From NCBI GenBank assembly GCA_021842465.1, contig JAKBZN010000004.1:1-64000 (forward strand): DNA of 64,000 bases. Direction: 5' to 3'. This document shows, piece after piece, positions 1-10,574 of the stretch (positions are counted from its first letter, which is position 1; each line of letters begins with the position of its first letter). The notes under the pieces are model-generated. The model was not told the DNA's origin. It saw only the letters and a program-made list of their open reading frames with translations, and did no database searches. The DNA is from Pseudomonadota bacterium. Lineage in GTDB: Bacteria > Pseudomonadota > Gammaproteobacteria > Burkholderiales > Burkholderiaceae_F. The position numbers and the translations under genes are program-made.

Positions 1-1096
1 ACACCAGCGCGTTGGCGTAGCTGTTCGGCAACTCCAGGTACGGCCGCAGCCGCCCGTCCTTGCGGAAGCGGATCCGCACTTTCCCGCGGTCCCCGGTGCA
101 TTCGATGTGGATGTCGGAGACCGAGTCGGCATGCGCCTCGACGATCATCTGGTTGATGAGGCGTACCAGCGAATTGTCGCTCTGTTCGATCGCCGGGGCA
201 TCGACCGGCGCCTCGGTCTCGACCTGCTCCAGTTCTTCGGCCAGCTTGCCGATGTCGACGGGCGGTCCCGATGGTTCCATCCCCCGCCCGCCCGCCCGCG
301 CCTTGTCGCGCAAACCTCGGCTGCTGCCAATCGGTTCGGGCTTGGCCGAAGCCAGCGGGATCTCGCAGAAGTCCAGGGCGCCGGTCGTCGGTTCGGGGCT
401 GGCGCCGATCCGGGCATATGCGGTGGGTAGCGCTTCGTCGATATCCTGTTGGGTCGCCAGCGCCGGCACGACCTTGGACTGGGAGACGAATTCGACTTCG
501 TCCAGCGCCGCGCGCCGCGTGACGTCCTCGATGCCGATCACCAGCCGTCCGTCGAGCATGGCAAGCGGCAGCACGTGCAGCCGCCGGGCGATGGCGTACG
601 GAATCCGCTTGAGTGCTTCGATCTCGACCGGGAACCGCTGTACGTCGACGACGGGGTATCCCATCTTCCGCGCGAGTGCCGACCGGAGGTCGTCGCGCGA
701 AATCATCTTTTCGCGCACCAGCAACTCGCCCAGGGGGATGTTCCGGTCGGCCTGCTGGATTGCCAGCGCGGAGTCCAGCTGGGACTGGTCGATCAGGTCG
801 AGGGATACCAGCACTTCGCCGAGCCGCGCCATCGGCATGCGCGACTGCGCCGAAAGCGCTTCGAACAGGTCTTCCGACGTGACGATCTGCCGGTGCACCA
901 GGATCTCGCCCAGTTTCTGAACCCGCAGCGATTCCTGCAGCGCAACCGCCTGTTCGATCTGTTCGGTGGTGGCCGCCCTTTGCTCGACGAGGATCTGGCC
1001 GATCGGCTTTTCGCTGGGAGCTTCGTCGTGGAGTGCGGCAGCTGGGCGGGGGGAGCGCATGTCGGCGATCAGGGAAAGGTTCCGAAATACTCCCAT
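1..1096 (-). CDS. GspE/PilB-family secretion ATPase, N-terminal part (continues past the left edge)
   Basis: About 365 residues of a type II secretion/type IV pilus assembly ATPase lie in the window; the Walker A region is beyond the edge. After a short lead, residues 31-150 form four consecutive 30-residue units beginning (P/K/R)(I/L)GE(I/V/L)LV, which resemble the MshEN repeats of c-di-GMP-responsive GspE proteins. A T2SSE_N-like region follows (GYPVVDV, IPYAIARRLHVLPLA), then a low-complexity linker. The start of the ATPase proper is visible as NSLVRLINQMIVEA and SDIHIE, a hallmark of the family. I prefer the ATG at 1096 because GGGGA lies just upstream; ATG 1060 is the alternative. It is the last gene of the pilB-pilC-pilD-coaE-zapD string, 73 bases after zapD, where yacG is often found. 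The family is clear; whether it serves pili, secretion or something else is not. Confidence 0.85.
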   Translation of the reverse strand, partial: MGVFRNLSLIADMRSPRPAAALHDEAPSEKPIGQILVEQRAATTEQIEQAVALQESLRVQKLGEILVHRQIVTSEDLFEALSAQSRMPMARLGEVLVSLDLIDQSQLDSALAIQQADRNIPLGELLVREKMISRDDLRSALARKMGYPVVDVQRFPVEIEALKRIPYAIARRLHVLPLAMLDGRLVIGIEDVTRRAALDEVEFVSQSKVVPALATQQDIDEALPTAYARIGASPEPTTGALDFCEIPLASAKPEPIGSSRGLRDKARAGGRGMEPSGPPVDIGKLAEELEQVETEAPVDAPAIEQSDNSLVRLINQMIVEAHADSVSDIHIECTGDRGKVRIRFRKDGRLRPYLELPNSYANALV

Positions 1097-1169
1097 TTTT
1101 CCCCGGTCACGGGGAAGGGGATCGCCGGATAAGCTCCGGCGGTGGCGCCGAAATTCGTCCGATCGGACG

Positions 1170-1952
1170 CTATGACGCGCAGAGCGCCATGTCGAACTCG
1201 ACGTCCTGCTCGAGCGCCCGCGGTTTGAAGTCGCCGTCGGCGCGGGTGAAGCGGACCCAGAGCGCATATTTGTTCGCGCTGACTTCCGGGATCGCATCGC
1301 GTTCGCGTGCTACACGCACCTGCATCAGCGCGTAGCTCCGTCCCTGCAGCATCTGCTGGTAGCAGCCGGCCTGGGCGGTCAGGTGGGTGTGGCGGGCGCT
1401 TTCGCGCAGCAGGCGGAGGATGATCGTGACCCCGGCGCGGAATGGGGCCAGAGGCTGGATCCAGCCGCGCAGGTCTTCCGTGCGCTTCGCCGCGTCGTGC
1501 GAAAGCCACGCGTGATAGGAGGGCAGGTCGAATTCGCAGGTGCCGCCGGGAATGATCGAGCGGCTGCGAACACTCATCAGCCACTCGTTGTCGCGCAGGT
1601 GCTGCCCGGCCTTGCCGCTGAATCCGTTGAGGTTCGCCTGGGTGGTTTCCAGTGCCACCAGCACCGACCGCAGCGCCTCTTGCGCGACTTTGGGATTGTC
1701 CTTCAGGGCGGCAAGCGATTGACGATCCCGTTCCAGCTCCTGCAGCAATTCGCTCTTGATGTCCGAACGCGAGGTGACCTCGGCGATCTCGAACAGGGTG
1801 AGCAGTGCCGCGTGGTGGCAGTAGGGATGGGTCTGGGTCTGGAAGTATTGGAGCTTGTCGAACAGATCTTCCAGCCGCAACAAGGTCCGCACCCGTTCGT
1901 TGAAGGGGTACTCGTAGAGAACGAGGTCTTGCGGGGAAGGCGGCGCGTCCAT
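1170..1952 (-). CDS. zapD: Cell division protein ZapD
   Basis: ZapD (formerly YacF) is a cytoplasmic protein that cross-links FtsZ filaments and stabilises the division ring. The product is 260 residues, close to the usual 250, and carries family-typical stretches such as LYEYPFNERVRTLLRLE near the N-terminus and YALWVRFTRADGDFKPR near the C-terminus. The ATG at 1952 starts the conserved sequence; the frame stays open further upstream, but that part overlaps coaE and does not resemble the family. It lies 22 bases after coaE, the conserved coaE-zapD order of beta- and gammaproteobacteria, so it is probably co-transcribed with the pil genes. Family assignment is firm. Confidence 0.95.
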   Translation of the reverse strand: MDAPPSPQDLVLYEYPFNERVRTLLRLEDLFDKLQYFQTQTHPYCHHAALLTLFEIAEVTSRSDIKSELLQELERDRQSLAALKDNPKVAQEALRSVLVALETTQANLNGFSGKAGQHLRDNEWLMSVRSRSIIPGGTCEFDLPSYHAWLSHDAAKRTEDLRGWIQPLAPFRAGVTIILRLLRESARHTHLTAQAGCYQQMLQGRSYALMQVRVARERDAIPEVSANKYALWVRFTRADGDFKPRALEQDVEFDMALCAS

Positions 1953-1974
1953 TCGACCGCAAGATAGCACAGCG

Positions 1975-2640
1975 TCAGGCTCTGTCGCCCCGGACGCCGG
2001 GAGCCGACCCGGCGTAGGCATCCCACAGGCGCCCAACCCGTGCTCGCAGATCGGCAGCGGTGTCGTCGTTGACGAGAATGTCGTCGGCGGCCGCGAGGCG
2101 CTGCGCCCTCGGCGCCTGCGCGCCGATGATCGCCTCGACCTCGTGCCGGCGCAGGACCCCGCGGGCAAGCGTCCGTTCGATCTGCCGGTGGACGGGGCAA
2201 TCGACGACCAGAACCCGGTGGGGTGGGATGGCGGTGCGCAGGAGCCCCGATTCCACCAGTAGCGGAATATCGAAGAGAAGGACGGATGTGCCGTGTGAGG
2301 CGAGTTCGTGTGCGCGCGCCGCGGCGATCCGTGCAATCCACGGGTGCAGGACGGCTTCGAGCCGGCGGCGTTCGTCGGGATCGGCAAAGACCCGCGCGCG
2401 CATGCGGGCGCGGTCCATTGCACCGTCGGGGCCGATCGCCTCCGATCCGAACGTCCGGACGATGTCCGGCAGGGCGGCCCCGCCCGCTGCGGTGAGTTCG
2501 CGGGAAATCGCATCGGCGTCGATCACGCCGGCGCCCCGCCGCGCGAACTCCGCCGCCGCCGTGGTCTTTCCGCTGCCGATGCCCCCGGTGATCGCGACAC
2601 GCAGCGCCGTGGGGGATCGGGGTTGTCGCGCGGCGCTCAC
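1975..2640 (-). CDS. coaE: Dephospho-CoA kinase
   Basis: CoaE phosphorylates the 3'-hydroxyl of the ribose in dephospho-CoA, the last step of coenzyme A synthesis. The 221-residue product has the P-loop GGIGSGKT at residues 19-26, the following DADAI segment, the lid-region RARVF and the conserved FDIPLLVESG motif. Translation probably starts at GTG 2640, whose last three bases overlap the pilD stop (GTGA, a four-base overlap), which implies translational coupling. A 13-residue lead precedes the first strand. The gene is embedded between pilus genes and zapD, as in many betaproteobacteria. Confidence 0.95.
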   Translation of the reverse strand: MSAARQPRSPTALRVAITGGIGSGKTTAAAEFARRGAGVIDADAISRELTAAGGAALPDIVRTFGSEAIGPDGAMDRARMRARVFADPDERRRLEAVLHPWIARIAAARAHELASHGTSVLLFDIPLLVESGLLRTAIPPHRVLVVDCPVHRQIERTLARGVLRRHEVEAIIGAQAPRAQRLAAADDILVNDDTAADLRARVGRLWDAYAGSAPGVRGDRA

Positions 2641-3482
2641 AGGGGCAATCCGAACCGGCCGACGATCGACGGGCCGTAGAGAAGGGTGAAGAATCCGGCG
2701 ACGGCGAGATAGGGGCCGAACGGGATGGGAACGTGCCGCCCGCGTCGTGCGAGGAGGATCAATCCGATTCCCGCGACGGCGCCCGTCAGCGAGGACATGA
2801 GCATGATGGGCAGCAGCATCTTCCACCCCATCCAGGCGCCCAGCGCGGCAAGCAGCTTGAAGTCCCCGTACCCCATGCCTTCCCGCCCGGTGGCCAGCTT
2901 GAATCCCCAATAGATCGACCAGAGGCTCAGGTAGCCGATACAGGCGCCGATCACTGCCTCGGGCAGCGGCGCGAAGACGCCACGAACGTTGAGCAGCAGG
3001 CCGAGCCAGAGCAGCGGCAGGGTGAGCGTGTCCGGCAGCAGCGTCGTCTCGGCGTCGATGGCGGCGGCGGCGATCAGCGTCCAGACCATCACCAGGGCGG
3101 ACGCGCCCTGCCAACCCCAGCCGAAATGGACCGCGACCCACCAGGACAGCAGGCCGGTGAGCGCCTCGACGAGTGGGTAGCGGACGGAGATCGGGTGGGC
3201 GCAGTGTGCGCAGCGCCCGCGCAGCAGCAGGTAGGAAACCAGCGGAATGTTGTGGCGGGCGCGAATGGGGGTGCCGCAGGCGGGACAACGGGATGCCGGA
3301 ACCCAGAGATTGAACGCCGGTTTTTCTTCGACCGGATTGCCGGTGAACTCGGCGGCCTGAGCAGCCCACTGCGCTTCGAGCATCCGCGGCAGACGGTGGA
3401 TCACCACGTTCAGGAACGAACCGACGATGAGGCCGATGATCGCAGCGGCGAAGGGGAAGAGGGTGTCGACCGGGAACGGCAT
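2637..3482 (-). CDS. pilD: Type IV prepilin leader peptidase/N-methyltransferase PilD
   Basis: PilD is the inner-membrane aspartyl protease that cleaves the leader of type IV prepilins and pseudopilins and N-methylates the new N-terminus. The 281-residue product has an N-terminal membrane segment followed by NVVIHRLP, then the cytoplasmic zinc-binding loop with CPAC (66/69) and CAHC (91/94). The two catalytic aspartates sit in AAIDAE (Asp143) and GYGDFK (Asp207). Several further hydrophobic segments fit the usual eight-helix topology. It lies 65 bases after pilC. No prepilin gene is in the window, so its substrates are encoded elsewhere. Confidence 0.97.
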   Translation of the reverse strand: MPFPVDTLFPFAAAIIGLIVGSFLNVVIHRLPRMLEAQWAAQAAEFTGNPVEEKPAFNLWVPASRCPACGTPIRARHNIPLVSYLLLRGRCAHCAHPISVRYPLVEALTGLLSWWVAVHFGWGWQGASALVMVWTLIAAAAIDAETTLLPDTLTLPLLWLGLLLNVRGVFAPLPEAVIGACIGYLSLWSIYWGFKLATGREGMGYGDFKLLAALGAWMGWKMLLPIMLMSSLTGAVAGIGLILLARRGRHVPIPFGPYLAVAGFFTLLYGPSIVGRFGLPL

Positions 3483-3547
3483 GCGCGGGATGTCGGGCGG
3501 GAGCGTCGTGCCGGGGGCGACACGGCGCTCCGCGCGTGGAGTGCCGG

Positions 3548-4774
3548 TTAGACGACCTGCCCGAGCTTGAAGATCGGCAAGTAGATCGCGACGACGATGC
3601 TGCCGATGATGACGCCAAGAACGACCATGATCATCGGTTCAAGCAGGCTCGCCAGCGCATCCACCGTCTCGTCGACTTCGCGCTCGAAATACTCGGCCAC
3701 CTTGCTCAGCATCGAATCCAGCGCCCCGGCTTCTTCGCCGATGGCGGTCATCTGTACCGCCATCGGCGGGAAAACCCCCGAGTTTTGCATTGCCTGCGCA
3801 AGGCTGGTGCCGGTACTCACTTCCGTCTGGATCTGCCGCGTCGCCTCCTTGAAGACGGCGTTGCCGGCGGCCGGCCCGACCGAGTCCAGCGCTTCGACCA
3901 AGGGAACGCCGGCGGCAAAAGTAGTCGCCAGCGTACGGGTCCAGCGCGCAATCGACGATTTTTTCAGCAGCGCACCGATGACCGGAGGCCGCAGCAGCAG
4001 GCGGTCGACGGTAGCCTGGACCGCCGGCGACCGCTTCCAGGCCTGATGGAGAAAGTACCCGAATCCGAGGCTTCCGAACAGCAGGAGGTACCAGTACTTC
4101 ACGAAGAAGTTCGACATCGCGATGACCATGAGGGTCGGCGCGGGCAGGTCGGCGCCGAAGCTCGTGAACACCTGCTTGAAGGAGGGCACGACCCAGATCA
4201 TGATGATCGAGACCACGAGGATGGCCACCAGGACGATCGTCACCGGGTAGAACATGGCCTTCTTGACCTTGCCTTTGATCGCCAGTGTCTTTTCCTGGTA
4301 CGTGGCGAGGCGGTCGAGCAGGGTGTCCAGAATCCCCGCCTGTTCGCCCGCCGCAACGAGGTTGCTGTAGAGGGCGTCGAAATACATCGGGTATTTCCGG
4401 AACGCCTGGTTGAGGCTGGTTCCGGTTTCGACGTCGGCCCGGATGTCCGAGAGCAGGCGTCCCACCGCAGGGTTGGCATGCCCCCGGGCGACGATGTCGA
4501 AGCACTGCATCAGCGGAACCCCTGCCCGCATCATCGTGGCGAGCTGGCGCGTGAAGAGGGTGATGTCCTTGTCGGAAATTCGGCGCCCCCGCGGCAGCGA
4601 CTGCTTCTTGATTTTGGTGGCCAGGATTCCGCGTCGCCGCAGCGATGCGGCGACGACCGATTCGCCGCCGGCGCGCATCTCTCCCTTCACGATGCGCCCG
4701 CTCTTGTCCCGCCCTTCCCACAGGAATATCGCCTCGCGAATCGCGTCCCGTCGGGCCATCACACCGGTTGCCAT
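3548..4774 (-). CDS. pilC: Type IV pilus inner-membrane platform protein PilC
   Basis: PilC is the inner-membrane platform that couples the PilB/PilT motors to pilin insertion and removal. The 408-residue product has two homologous GspF domains: residues about 70-195 (FTRQLATMMRAGVPL, then GTSLNQAF and AGEQAGILDTLL) and about 275-400 (RTLATTFAAGVPLVEALD, GTSLAQAM, GEEAGALDSML). Membrane helices are evident at VTIVLVAILVVSIIMIWVV, around YWYLLLFGSLGFGYF, and at the C-terminus. Length and domain order are normal for PilC. It lies 13 bases after pilB, so the two are almost certainly co-transcribed. Confidence 0.97.
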   Translation of the reverse strand: MATGVMARRDAIREAIFLWEGRDKSGRIVKGEMRAGGESVVAASLRRRGILATKIKKQSLPRGRRISDKDITLFTRQLATMMRAGVPLMQCFDIVARGHANPAVGRLLSDIRADVETGTSLNQAFRKYPMYFDALYSNLVAAGEQAGILDTLLDRLATYQEKTLAIKGKVKKAMFYPVTIVLVAILVVSIIMIWVVPSFKQVFTSFGADLPAPTLMVIAMSNFFVKYWYLLLFGSLGFGYFLHQAWKRSPAVQATVDRLLLRPPVIGALLKKSSIARWTRTLATTFAAGVPLVEALDSVGPAAGNAVFKEATRQIQTEVSTGTSLAQAMQNSGVFPPMAVQMTAIGEEAGALDSMLSKVAEYFEREVDETVDALASLLEPMIMVVLGVIIGSIVVAIYLPIFKLGQVV

Positions 4775-4787
4775 GACACTCCCTCGT

Positions 4788-6530
<1,743 letters not shown>

Positions 6531-6652
6531 GGGTTCGGTGACGGAGTCTAGCGGCTGTTATAGCCCCGTTCCGCCAACAGCGAACCGAGGAGATGGCCGC
6601 GCAAACCCCGGAATTTAGCGGATTCGGTGCGGATTGCCGAGCAGTCGTCAAC

Positions 6653-7960
6653 TTACCGGGTTTCCGCCACACCGGGCATCGCCGGAACGCGGATCAACCG
6701 AACGCTGCGCACCGCCTGGTCGTGGGTCTGAAGGATCTCCGCCGCGCATCCCGGAAACCGGACGCAGCACGGGGCGTCGGGAATCTGTTCCAGGCGTTCG
6801 AGCAGCAGTCCGTTGAGCGTCTTGGGGCCGCCGAGCGGCAGGGAAATCCCCAGCCGGCGGTTCAGCAGGCGCAGCGAGATGCTGCCGTCGACGACCGCAT
6901 CCCCGGCCGGACTCCAGCGGACCGCCCCGGATGCCAGGCCGGGCCGCGGCGGCGCGATTTCCCCGATGATTTCCTCGACGATGTCGTCGACCGTGACGAG
7001 TCCGAGCAGATCGCCGTATTCGTCGACGACCAGGCCGAGGTGCTGCCGGTTTTCCTGGAACATCTGGAGCTGCTGGAGCAGCGAGGTTCCGGTCGGGATC
7101 CAGTACGGCTCGGCGAGCAGGCCCCGGAGTTGGTCCCGGGTCAGCGAAGCGGCTCCGGCCGCCAGGACCGGCAGGAGTCTCCGTAGACTCAGGATTCCCT
7201 GCGTCCGGCTGATGTCGCCGTCGTATGCCGGGAGCTCGCCGTGGTAGCTTGTCTTGATCTGCTCCAGCAGTTCCCCGACCGGCCGCTCGAGATCCAGCCC
7301 GTCGATGTTGGCGCGGGGCGTCATGATGTCGTCCACCGTCAACGATTCCAGGTCGAAGACGTTGAGCAGCATGCTGCGGTGCTGCTGCGGAATGAAGCTC
7401 GAGCCTTCCAGGACCACCGTGCGCAGTTCTTCCGGGGACAGCCGGACTCCACCGTTGCCGGCCGCCGCCCCGGCGATGCGGAGCAGGCGCAGAATGGCCT
7501 GCACGAAGAGGTTGACGAACCAGACGGCCGGCGTCGCGATCCGCAGGATCGGGCGCAATATCACGCTCGTCGCGAGCGCGATCGGTTCCGCATAGGTTGC
7601 GCCGATGATTTTCGGGGTGATCTCCGAAAACACCAGGATGACGAACGCGATGACCACGGTCGCCGCCCCAAGGGCCCACTCCCGGAGGCCGAAATCGTAG
7701 ATCGCGATCGCCGTGACCAGGGTGGTCGCGGCGGTGTTGGCGAGATTGTTGCCGATCAGGATGACGCTGAGCAGGCGATCCGTGCGGCCAAGCAATGCCT
7801 GGGTGTGGCGGGCGAGGACGTTGCCCTGACGCACGAGGTGCTGCAACCGGATCCGATTGATCGCCATCATCGCCGTTTCGGCGATCGAAAAGAACGCGGA
7901 AACCAGCAGTAGGGAGGCGAGCGCAAGAACGTGCGCCCATAACGGAATATGCTCGGGCAT
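6653..7960 (-). CDS. CNNM/CorC (HlyC)-family membrane protein with CBS pair
   Basis: This 435-residue protein has the architecture of the CNNM/CorB-CorC family implicated in Mg2+ or Co2+ efflux. An N-terminal DUF21 membrane domain (about 1-150) includes FFSIAETAMMAINRIRL and NLANTAATTL. Two CBS motifs follow at about 205-330 (MTPRANIDGLD, then LGLVVDEYGDLLGLVTVDDI). The C-terminus is a CorC_HlyC domain (about 345-425). ATG 7960 is the start. It is upstream of pilB on the same strand, and its promoter must lie in the 128-base divergent gap shared with crcB. Such genes are often just called hemolysin-like; I favour an ion transport role from family knowledge, and the substrate is not readable from the sequence. 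Confidence 0.9.
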   Translation of the reverse strand: MPEHIPLWAHVLALASLLLVSAFFSIAETAMMAINRIRLQHLVRQGNVLARHTQALLGRTDRLLSVILIGNNLANTAATTLVTAIAIYDFGLREWALGAATVVIAFVILVFSEITPKIIGATYAEPIALATSVILRPILRIATPAVWFVNLFVQAILRLLRIAGAAAGNGGVRLSPEELRTVVLEGSSFIPQQHRSMLLNVFDLESLTVDDIMTPRANIDGLDLERPVGELLEQIKTSYHGELPAYDGDISRTQGILSLRRLLPVLAAGAASLTRDQLRGLLAEPYWIPTGTSLLQQLQMFQENRQHLGLVVDEYGDLLGLVTVDDIVEEIIGEIAPPRPGLASGAVRWSPAGDAVVDGSISLRLLNRRLGISLPLGGPKTLNGLLLERLEQIPDAPCCVRFPGCAAEILQTHDQAVRSVRLIRVPAMPGVAETR

Positions 7961-8088
7961 CAGGGTCCGGTGATGGGTTGTCCCCCAAGAGCGGGGGCGA
8001 CAGTCGGATTATGGCGTGACAATGTTACGGACGAAGGATATGATCTTCCGCGGAGGGAGGTCCACGGAGTGTCCGTCGAAGCACGGGA

Positions 8089-8490
8089 ATGATCGGTATG
8101 AATCTGCTTGGTTTCTTGGCGGTCGGCGGCGGAGCCGCATTCGGCGCCTGGTTGCGCTGGTGGCTGGGGTTGCGCTTCAATCCGGTATTCCCGACCGTGC
8201 CGCTGGGAACCTTGGCCGCCAATCTGCTCGGTGGGTTGCTGGTCGGATTGGCGGTGGCGTTCTTCCATCGTCATCCCAATCTGGCGCCGGAGTGGCGCCT
8301 GTTCGCGGTGACGGGGTTTCTGGGCGGACTGACCACGTTTTCGACGTTTTCCGCCGAAATCGTTACGCTGATCGGTCGCGGTGAATTTGCCTGGGCGGTG
8401 GGCGCCGTCGGCATGCACCTGGGTGGTTCGCTCCTGCTCGCGGGTGCCGGCTTCGCAATCGTTGCGGCGCTTGCGCGGATCGCGCACTGA
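8089..8490 (+). CDS. crcB: Fluoride exporter CrcB/Fluc
   Basis: CrcB (Fluc) is a small dual-topology membrane channel that releases fluoride from the cytoplasm. The 133-residue product has four hydrophobic segments and the family signatures GAxLRWWLG (residues about 17-25), the Asn of [10 protein letters not shown], and the phenylalanine/threonine-rich [13 protein letters not shown]. Two starts are possible, ATG 8089 and ATG 8098; the conserved part begins after the second, and a GGGA precedes it by nine bases. It is followed at 28 bases by a DUF190 gene, a pairing seen in other bacteria. I looked for a fluoride riboswitch upstream and do not see one. Confidence 0.95.
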   Translation: MIGMNLLGFLAVGGGAAFGAWLRWWLGLRFNPVFPTVPLGTLAANLLGGLLVGLAVAFFHRHPNLAPEWRLFAVTGFLGGLTTFSTFSAEIVTLIGRGEFAWAVGAVGMHLGGSLLLAGAGFAIVAALARIAH

Positions 8491-8518
8491 CCCGCTTGCA
8501 TGGAAGGAGGTTGTCGCG

Positions 8519-8854
8519 ATGCATGGCAGTTATCTCAAGTTCTACGTACAGGAAAAGCGGCGCCTGCACGGCATCCTCGCGTACGAATGGTTGCTCGAGA
8601 ACGCCCGCAAGCTCGGTATCCACGGCGGATCGGCGTTCCAGGCGATCGCCGGCTACGGACGCAACGGGGTGCTGCAGGAGCAGCAGTTTCTCGAGCTTGC
8701 CGGGGATCTGCCGGTCGAGGTCGGGTTCGCCGTGACGGACGAGGAGGCGGACCGGTTGTTGCAGCGGATTCGCGACGAGAAGGTTTCCGTGTTCTACGTA
8801 CGGCTACCGGTGGATTTCGGCGTCACCGGAGACGATGCGCACGATCCATTGTGA
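8519..8854 (+). CDS. DUF190 family protein
   Basis: This 111-residue soluble protein belongs to DUF190, a PII-like fold family with no firmly established role. Recognisable family stretches are LKFYVQEKRRLHG at the start, GIHGGSAFQAIAGYGRNG in the middle, and PVEVGFAVTDEEADRLL. The ATG at 8519 is chosen because AAGGAGG lies eight to nine bases upstream; an open frame further upstream would run into crcB. It probably forms a two-gene unit with crcB, which suggests but does not prove a link to fluoride or ion homeostasis. Its 3' end converges on the tRNA-Pro gene. Confidence 0.88.
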   Translation: MHGSYLKFYVQEKRRLHGILAYEWLLENARKLGIHGGSAFQAIAGYGRNGVLQEQQFLELAGDLPVEVGFAVTDEEADRLLQRIRDEKVSVFYVRLPVDFGVTGDDAHDPL

Positions 8855-8863
8855 TGGACACCC

Positions 8864-8870
8864 AAAAAAA
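8864..8870 (-). terminator. T-tract after tRNA-Pro
   Basis: Seven consecutive A on the plus strand (T in the transcript) follow the tRNA by four bases and fit termination of the tRNA-Pro transcript. There is no separate strong hairpin, so the tRNA acceptor stem itself may act as the structure. The tract also lies just beyond the DUF190 stop on the opposite strand. Confidence 0.5.
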
Positions 8871-8874
8871 GCCG

Positions 8875-8951
<77 letters not shown>

Positions 8952-9016
8952 TTCCAACCCCGTATGCGAGCCGCCGTAAGGGGCGTTCCTCGGGGTTTTC
9001 GATGGCAGGCCCGGTT

Positions 9017-10027
9017 TTACCGGTCCCGGCGCATCGCGAAAGACGCTAATTCTAGCAGACGGTCACGGTGGGTCGATGGCGGCAGCATCCGGATGGCATC
9101 CGCCGCTTCGGCCGAGCGGGTGTGGGCGCGCTGCCGGACGTATTCGATCGACCCGTGTTCGTGCACGATGCGCGCGATTTCCAGGAAATCGCCGCTGCCG
9201 TTGCGGATCGCTTCGACCATGAGCGCGCGCTGGGCGCCATCGGCAACGCGCAGGGCGTGGATGACCGGAAGCGTCGGCTTCCCTTCGCGCAGATCGTCGC
9301 CGAGGCGCTTGCCGATCGTTTCCGCCGTGCCGTCGTAGTCCAGCACGTCGTCGATCATCTGGAACGCGGTGCCGAGTCCGGCGCCGTAGCGCGCGCAGGC
9401 CTCCTCGCGCTCGGGATCGGCGCCGCTCAGGATCGCGCCGATCCGGGCGGCGGCCTCGAAGAGGGTGGCGGTCTTGCGCTCGACCACCTCCAGATAGCGG
9501 GCTTCGTCGACGCTGGGGTCGTGGATGTTGAGCAGTTGCAGGACTTCGCCTTCGGCAATGCGGTTCGTCGCATCCGCGAGCACTTGCATGACGCGCATGT
9601 TGCCCGCTTCGACCATCATCTGGAAGGCGCGCGAGTACAGGAAATCCCCCACCAGCACGCTTGCCGCATTGCCAAAGGCCGCGTTACTGGTGGGGCGTCC
9701 ACGCCGCAGGTCCGATTCGTCGACCACGTCGTCGTGCAGCAGGGTTGCGGTGTGGATGAACTCGATCACCGCGGCAAGCAGCACATGATGCTGCCCGGGG
9801 TACCCGGCGGCACGGGCGATCAGCAACAGGATCGCCGGGCGCAGGCGTTTCCCGCCCCCGCCGATGATGTGTTCGCCGATGGTCCCGATCAGTGCGATGT
9901 CGGATGTGAGCCGCGCGCGGATCGTCGCATCGACGGCGCGCATGTCGGCGTGAATCGGCGCGAGGATCTCCGCCAGTGGGTTGGGGGCGGAGGAGGCGGC
10001 TTCGGCGGCGGATACGGCGGATTGCAT
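9017..10027 (-). CDS. ispB: Octaprenyl (polyprenyl) diphosphate synthase
   Basis: IspB condenses farnesyl diphosphate with isopentenyl diphosphate to make the long prenyl tail of ubiquinone. The 336-residue product has the two aspartate-rich motifs DDVVD (99-103) and DDVLD (226-230), the GGKRLRP substrate-binding segment (58-64), and KRLGDDLREGKPTLP. It diverges from rplU across a 200-base gap, the conserved ispB/rplU-rpmA-obgE arrangement of beta- and gammaproteobacteria. Chain length is inferred from that context, not from the sequence alone. Confidence 0.95.
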   Translation of the reverse strand: MQSAVSAAEAASSAPNPLAEILAPIHADMRAVDATIRARLTSDIALIGTIGEHIIGGGGKRLRPAILLLIARAAGYPGQHHVLLAAVIEFIHTATLLHDDVVDESDLRRGRPTSNAAFGNAASVLVGDFLYSRAFQMMVEAGNMRVMQVLADATNRIAEGEVLQLLNIHDPSVDEARYLEVVERKTATLFEAAARIGAILSGADPEREEACARYGAGLGTAFQMIDDVLDYDGTAETIGKRLGDDLREGKPTLPVIHALRVADGAQRALMVEAIRNGSGDFLEIARIVHEHGSIEYVRQRAHTRSAEAADAIRMLPPSTHRDRLLELASFAMRRDR

Positions 10028-10168
10028 GGGTGGCCGGAATTATATGGATGAAGCGCCGGCCTGCCGAGCGGATCGGACGGGATGGCGTGGAAAATCGGGC
10101 ATCATACGGATAGTAAATAGTAAACAGTACTTGCTCGCCACGCGGCGCGCACGCATCAGGAGGCTTTC

Positions 10169-10198
10169 TTGACGACGGGCGCGGAAACCTGCGATAAT
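10169..10198 (+). promoter_or_regulatory. Sigma70-type promoter of rplU-rpmA
   Basis: TTGACG (10169-10174) and GATAAT (10193-10198) are separated by 18 bases and each matches the sigma70 consensus at five of six positions. They lie 35 bases before the rplU start and would give a leader of about 30 bases. The spacing and match make this the most convincing promoter in the window. Confidence 0.75.
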
Positions 10199-10233
10199 CC
10201 AAAACTTTCCGATTGAAAATGAATGGGGTTGCC

Positions 10234-10542
10234 ATGTTTGCGGTGATTCGAACGGGCGGCAAACAGTATCGGGTGAACGCGGGCGACCGCGTCAAGGTCG
10301 AGACGTTGCCGGGCGAGGTCGGGGATCAAGTTACGCTCTCCGAAGTGCTCGCGGTCGGCGATGGCGCCCAGGTGCGCATCGGTACGCCGCTCGTGGACGG
10401 TGCGGCGGTGGTCGCCACGGTGGTCGGCCATGGCCGCCACGACAAGGTCCGGATTTTCAAGATGCGCCGGCGTAAGCATTTCCAGAAGCACGCGGGACAT
10501 CGGCAGAACTACACGGAACTCCAGATCGAGTCGATCGCCTGA
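10234..10542 (+). CDS. rplU: 50S ribosomal protein L21
   Basis: L21 binds 23S rRNA near L20 in the large subunit. The 102-residue product begins [14 protein letters not shown], which aligns with the family's [14 protein letters not shown], so I use ATG 10234 although an in-frame ATG exists at 10213. The C-terminal [18 protein letters not shown] is the conserved basic rRNA-binding segment (K/R-rich, then HRQ.YT). It is co-transcribed with rpmA, 32 bases downstream, from the promoter at 10169. Confidence 0.97.
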   Translation: MFAVIRTGGKQYRVNAGDRVKVETLPGEVGDQVTLSEVLAVGDGAQVRIGTPLVDGAAVVATVVGHGRHDKVRIFKMRRRKHFQKHAGHRQNYTELQIESIA

Positions 10543-10574
10543 TCGCAGTTCCGGCATCCGTCATCGAGGTAGCT

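Noticed and set aside
6531-6652. Sigma54-type promoter before pilB.
   Set aside because: A TGGCGG...GGGGCT sequence is present, but the GG to GC spacing is one base short of the -24/-12 rule, so PilR control of pilB cannot be claimed.
7961-8088. Possible fluoride riboswitch before crcB (GGTGATGGG and a CCCCC/GGGGG hairpin at 7979-8002).
   Set aside because: The GGTGATGG resemblance is short, and the expected closing strand, the second GATG segment and the pseudoknot partner are missing. The hairpin fits a divergent intergenic stem better.
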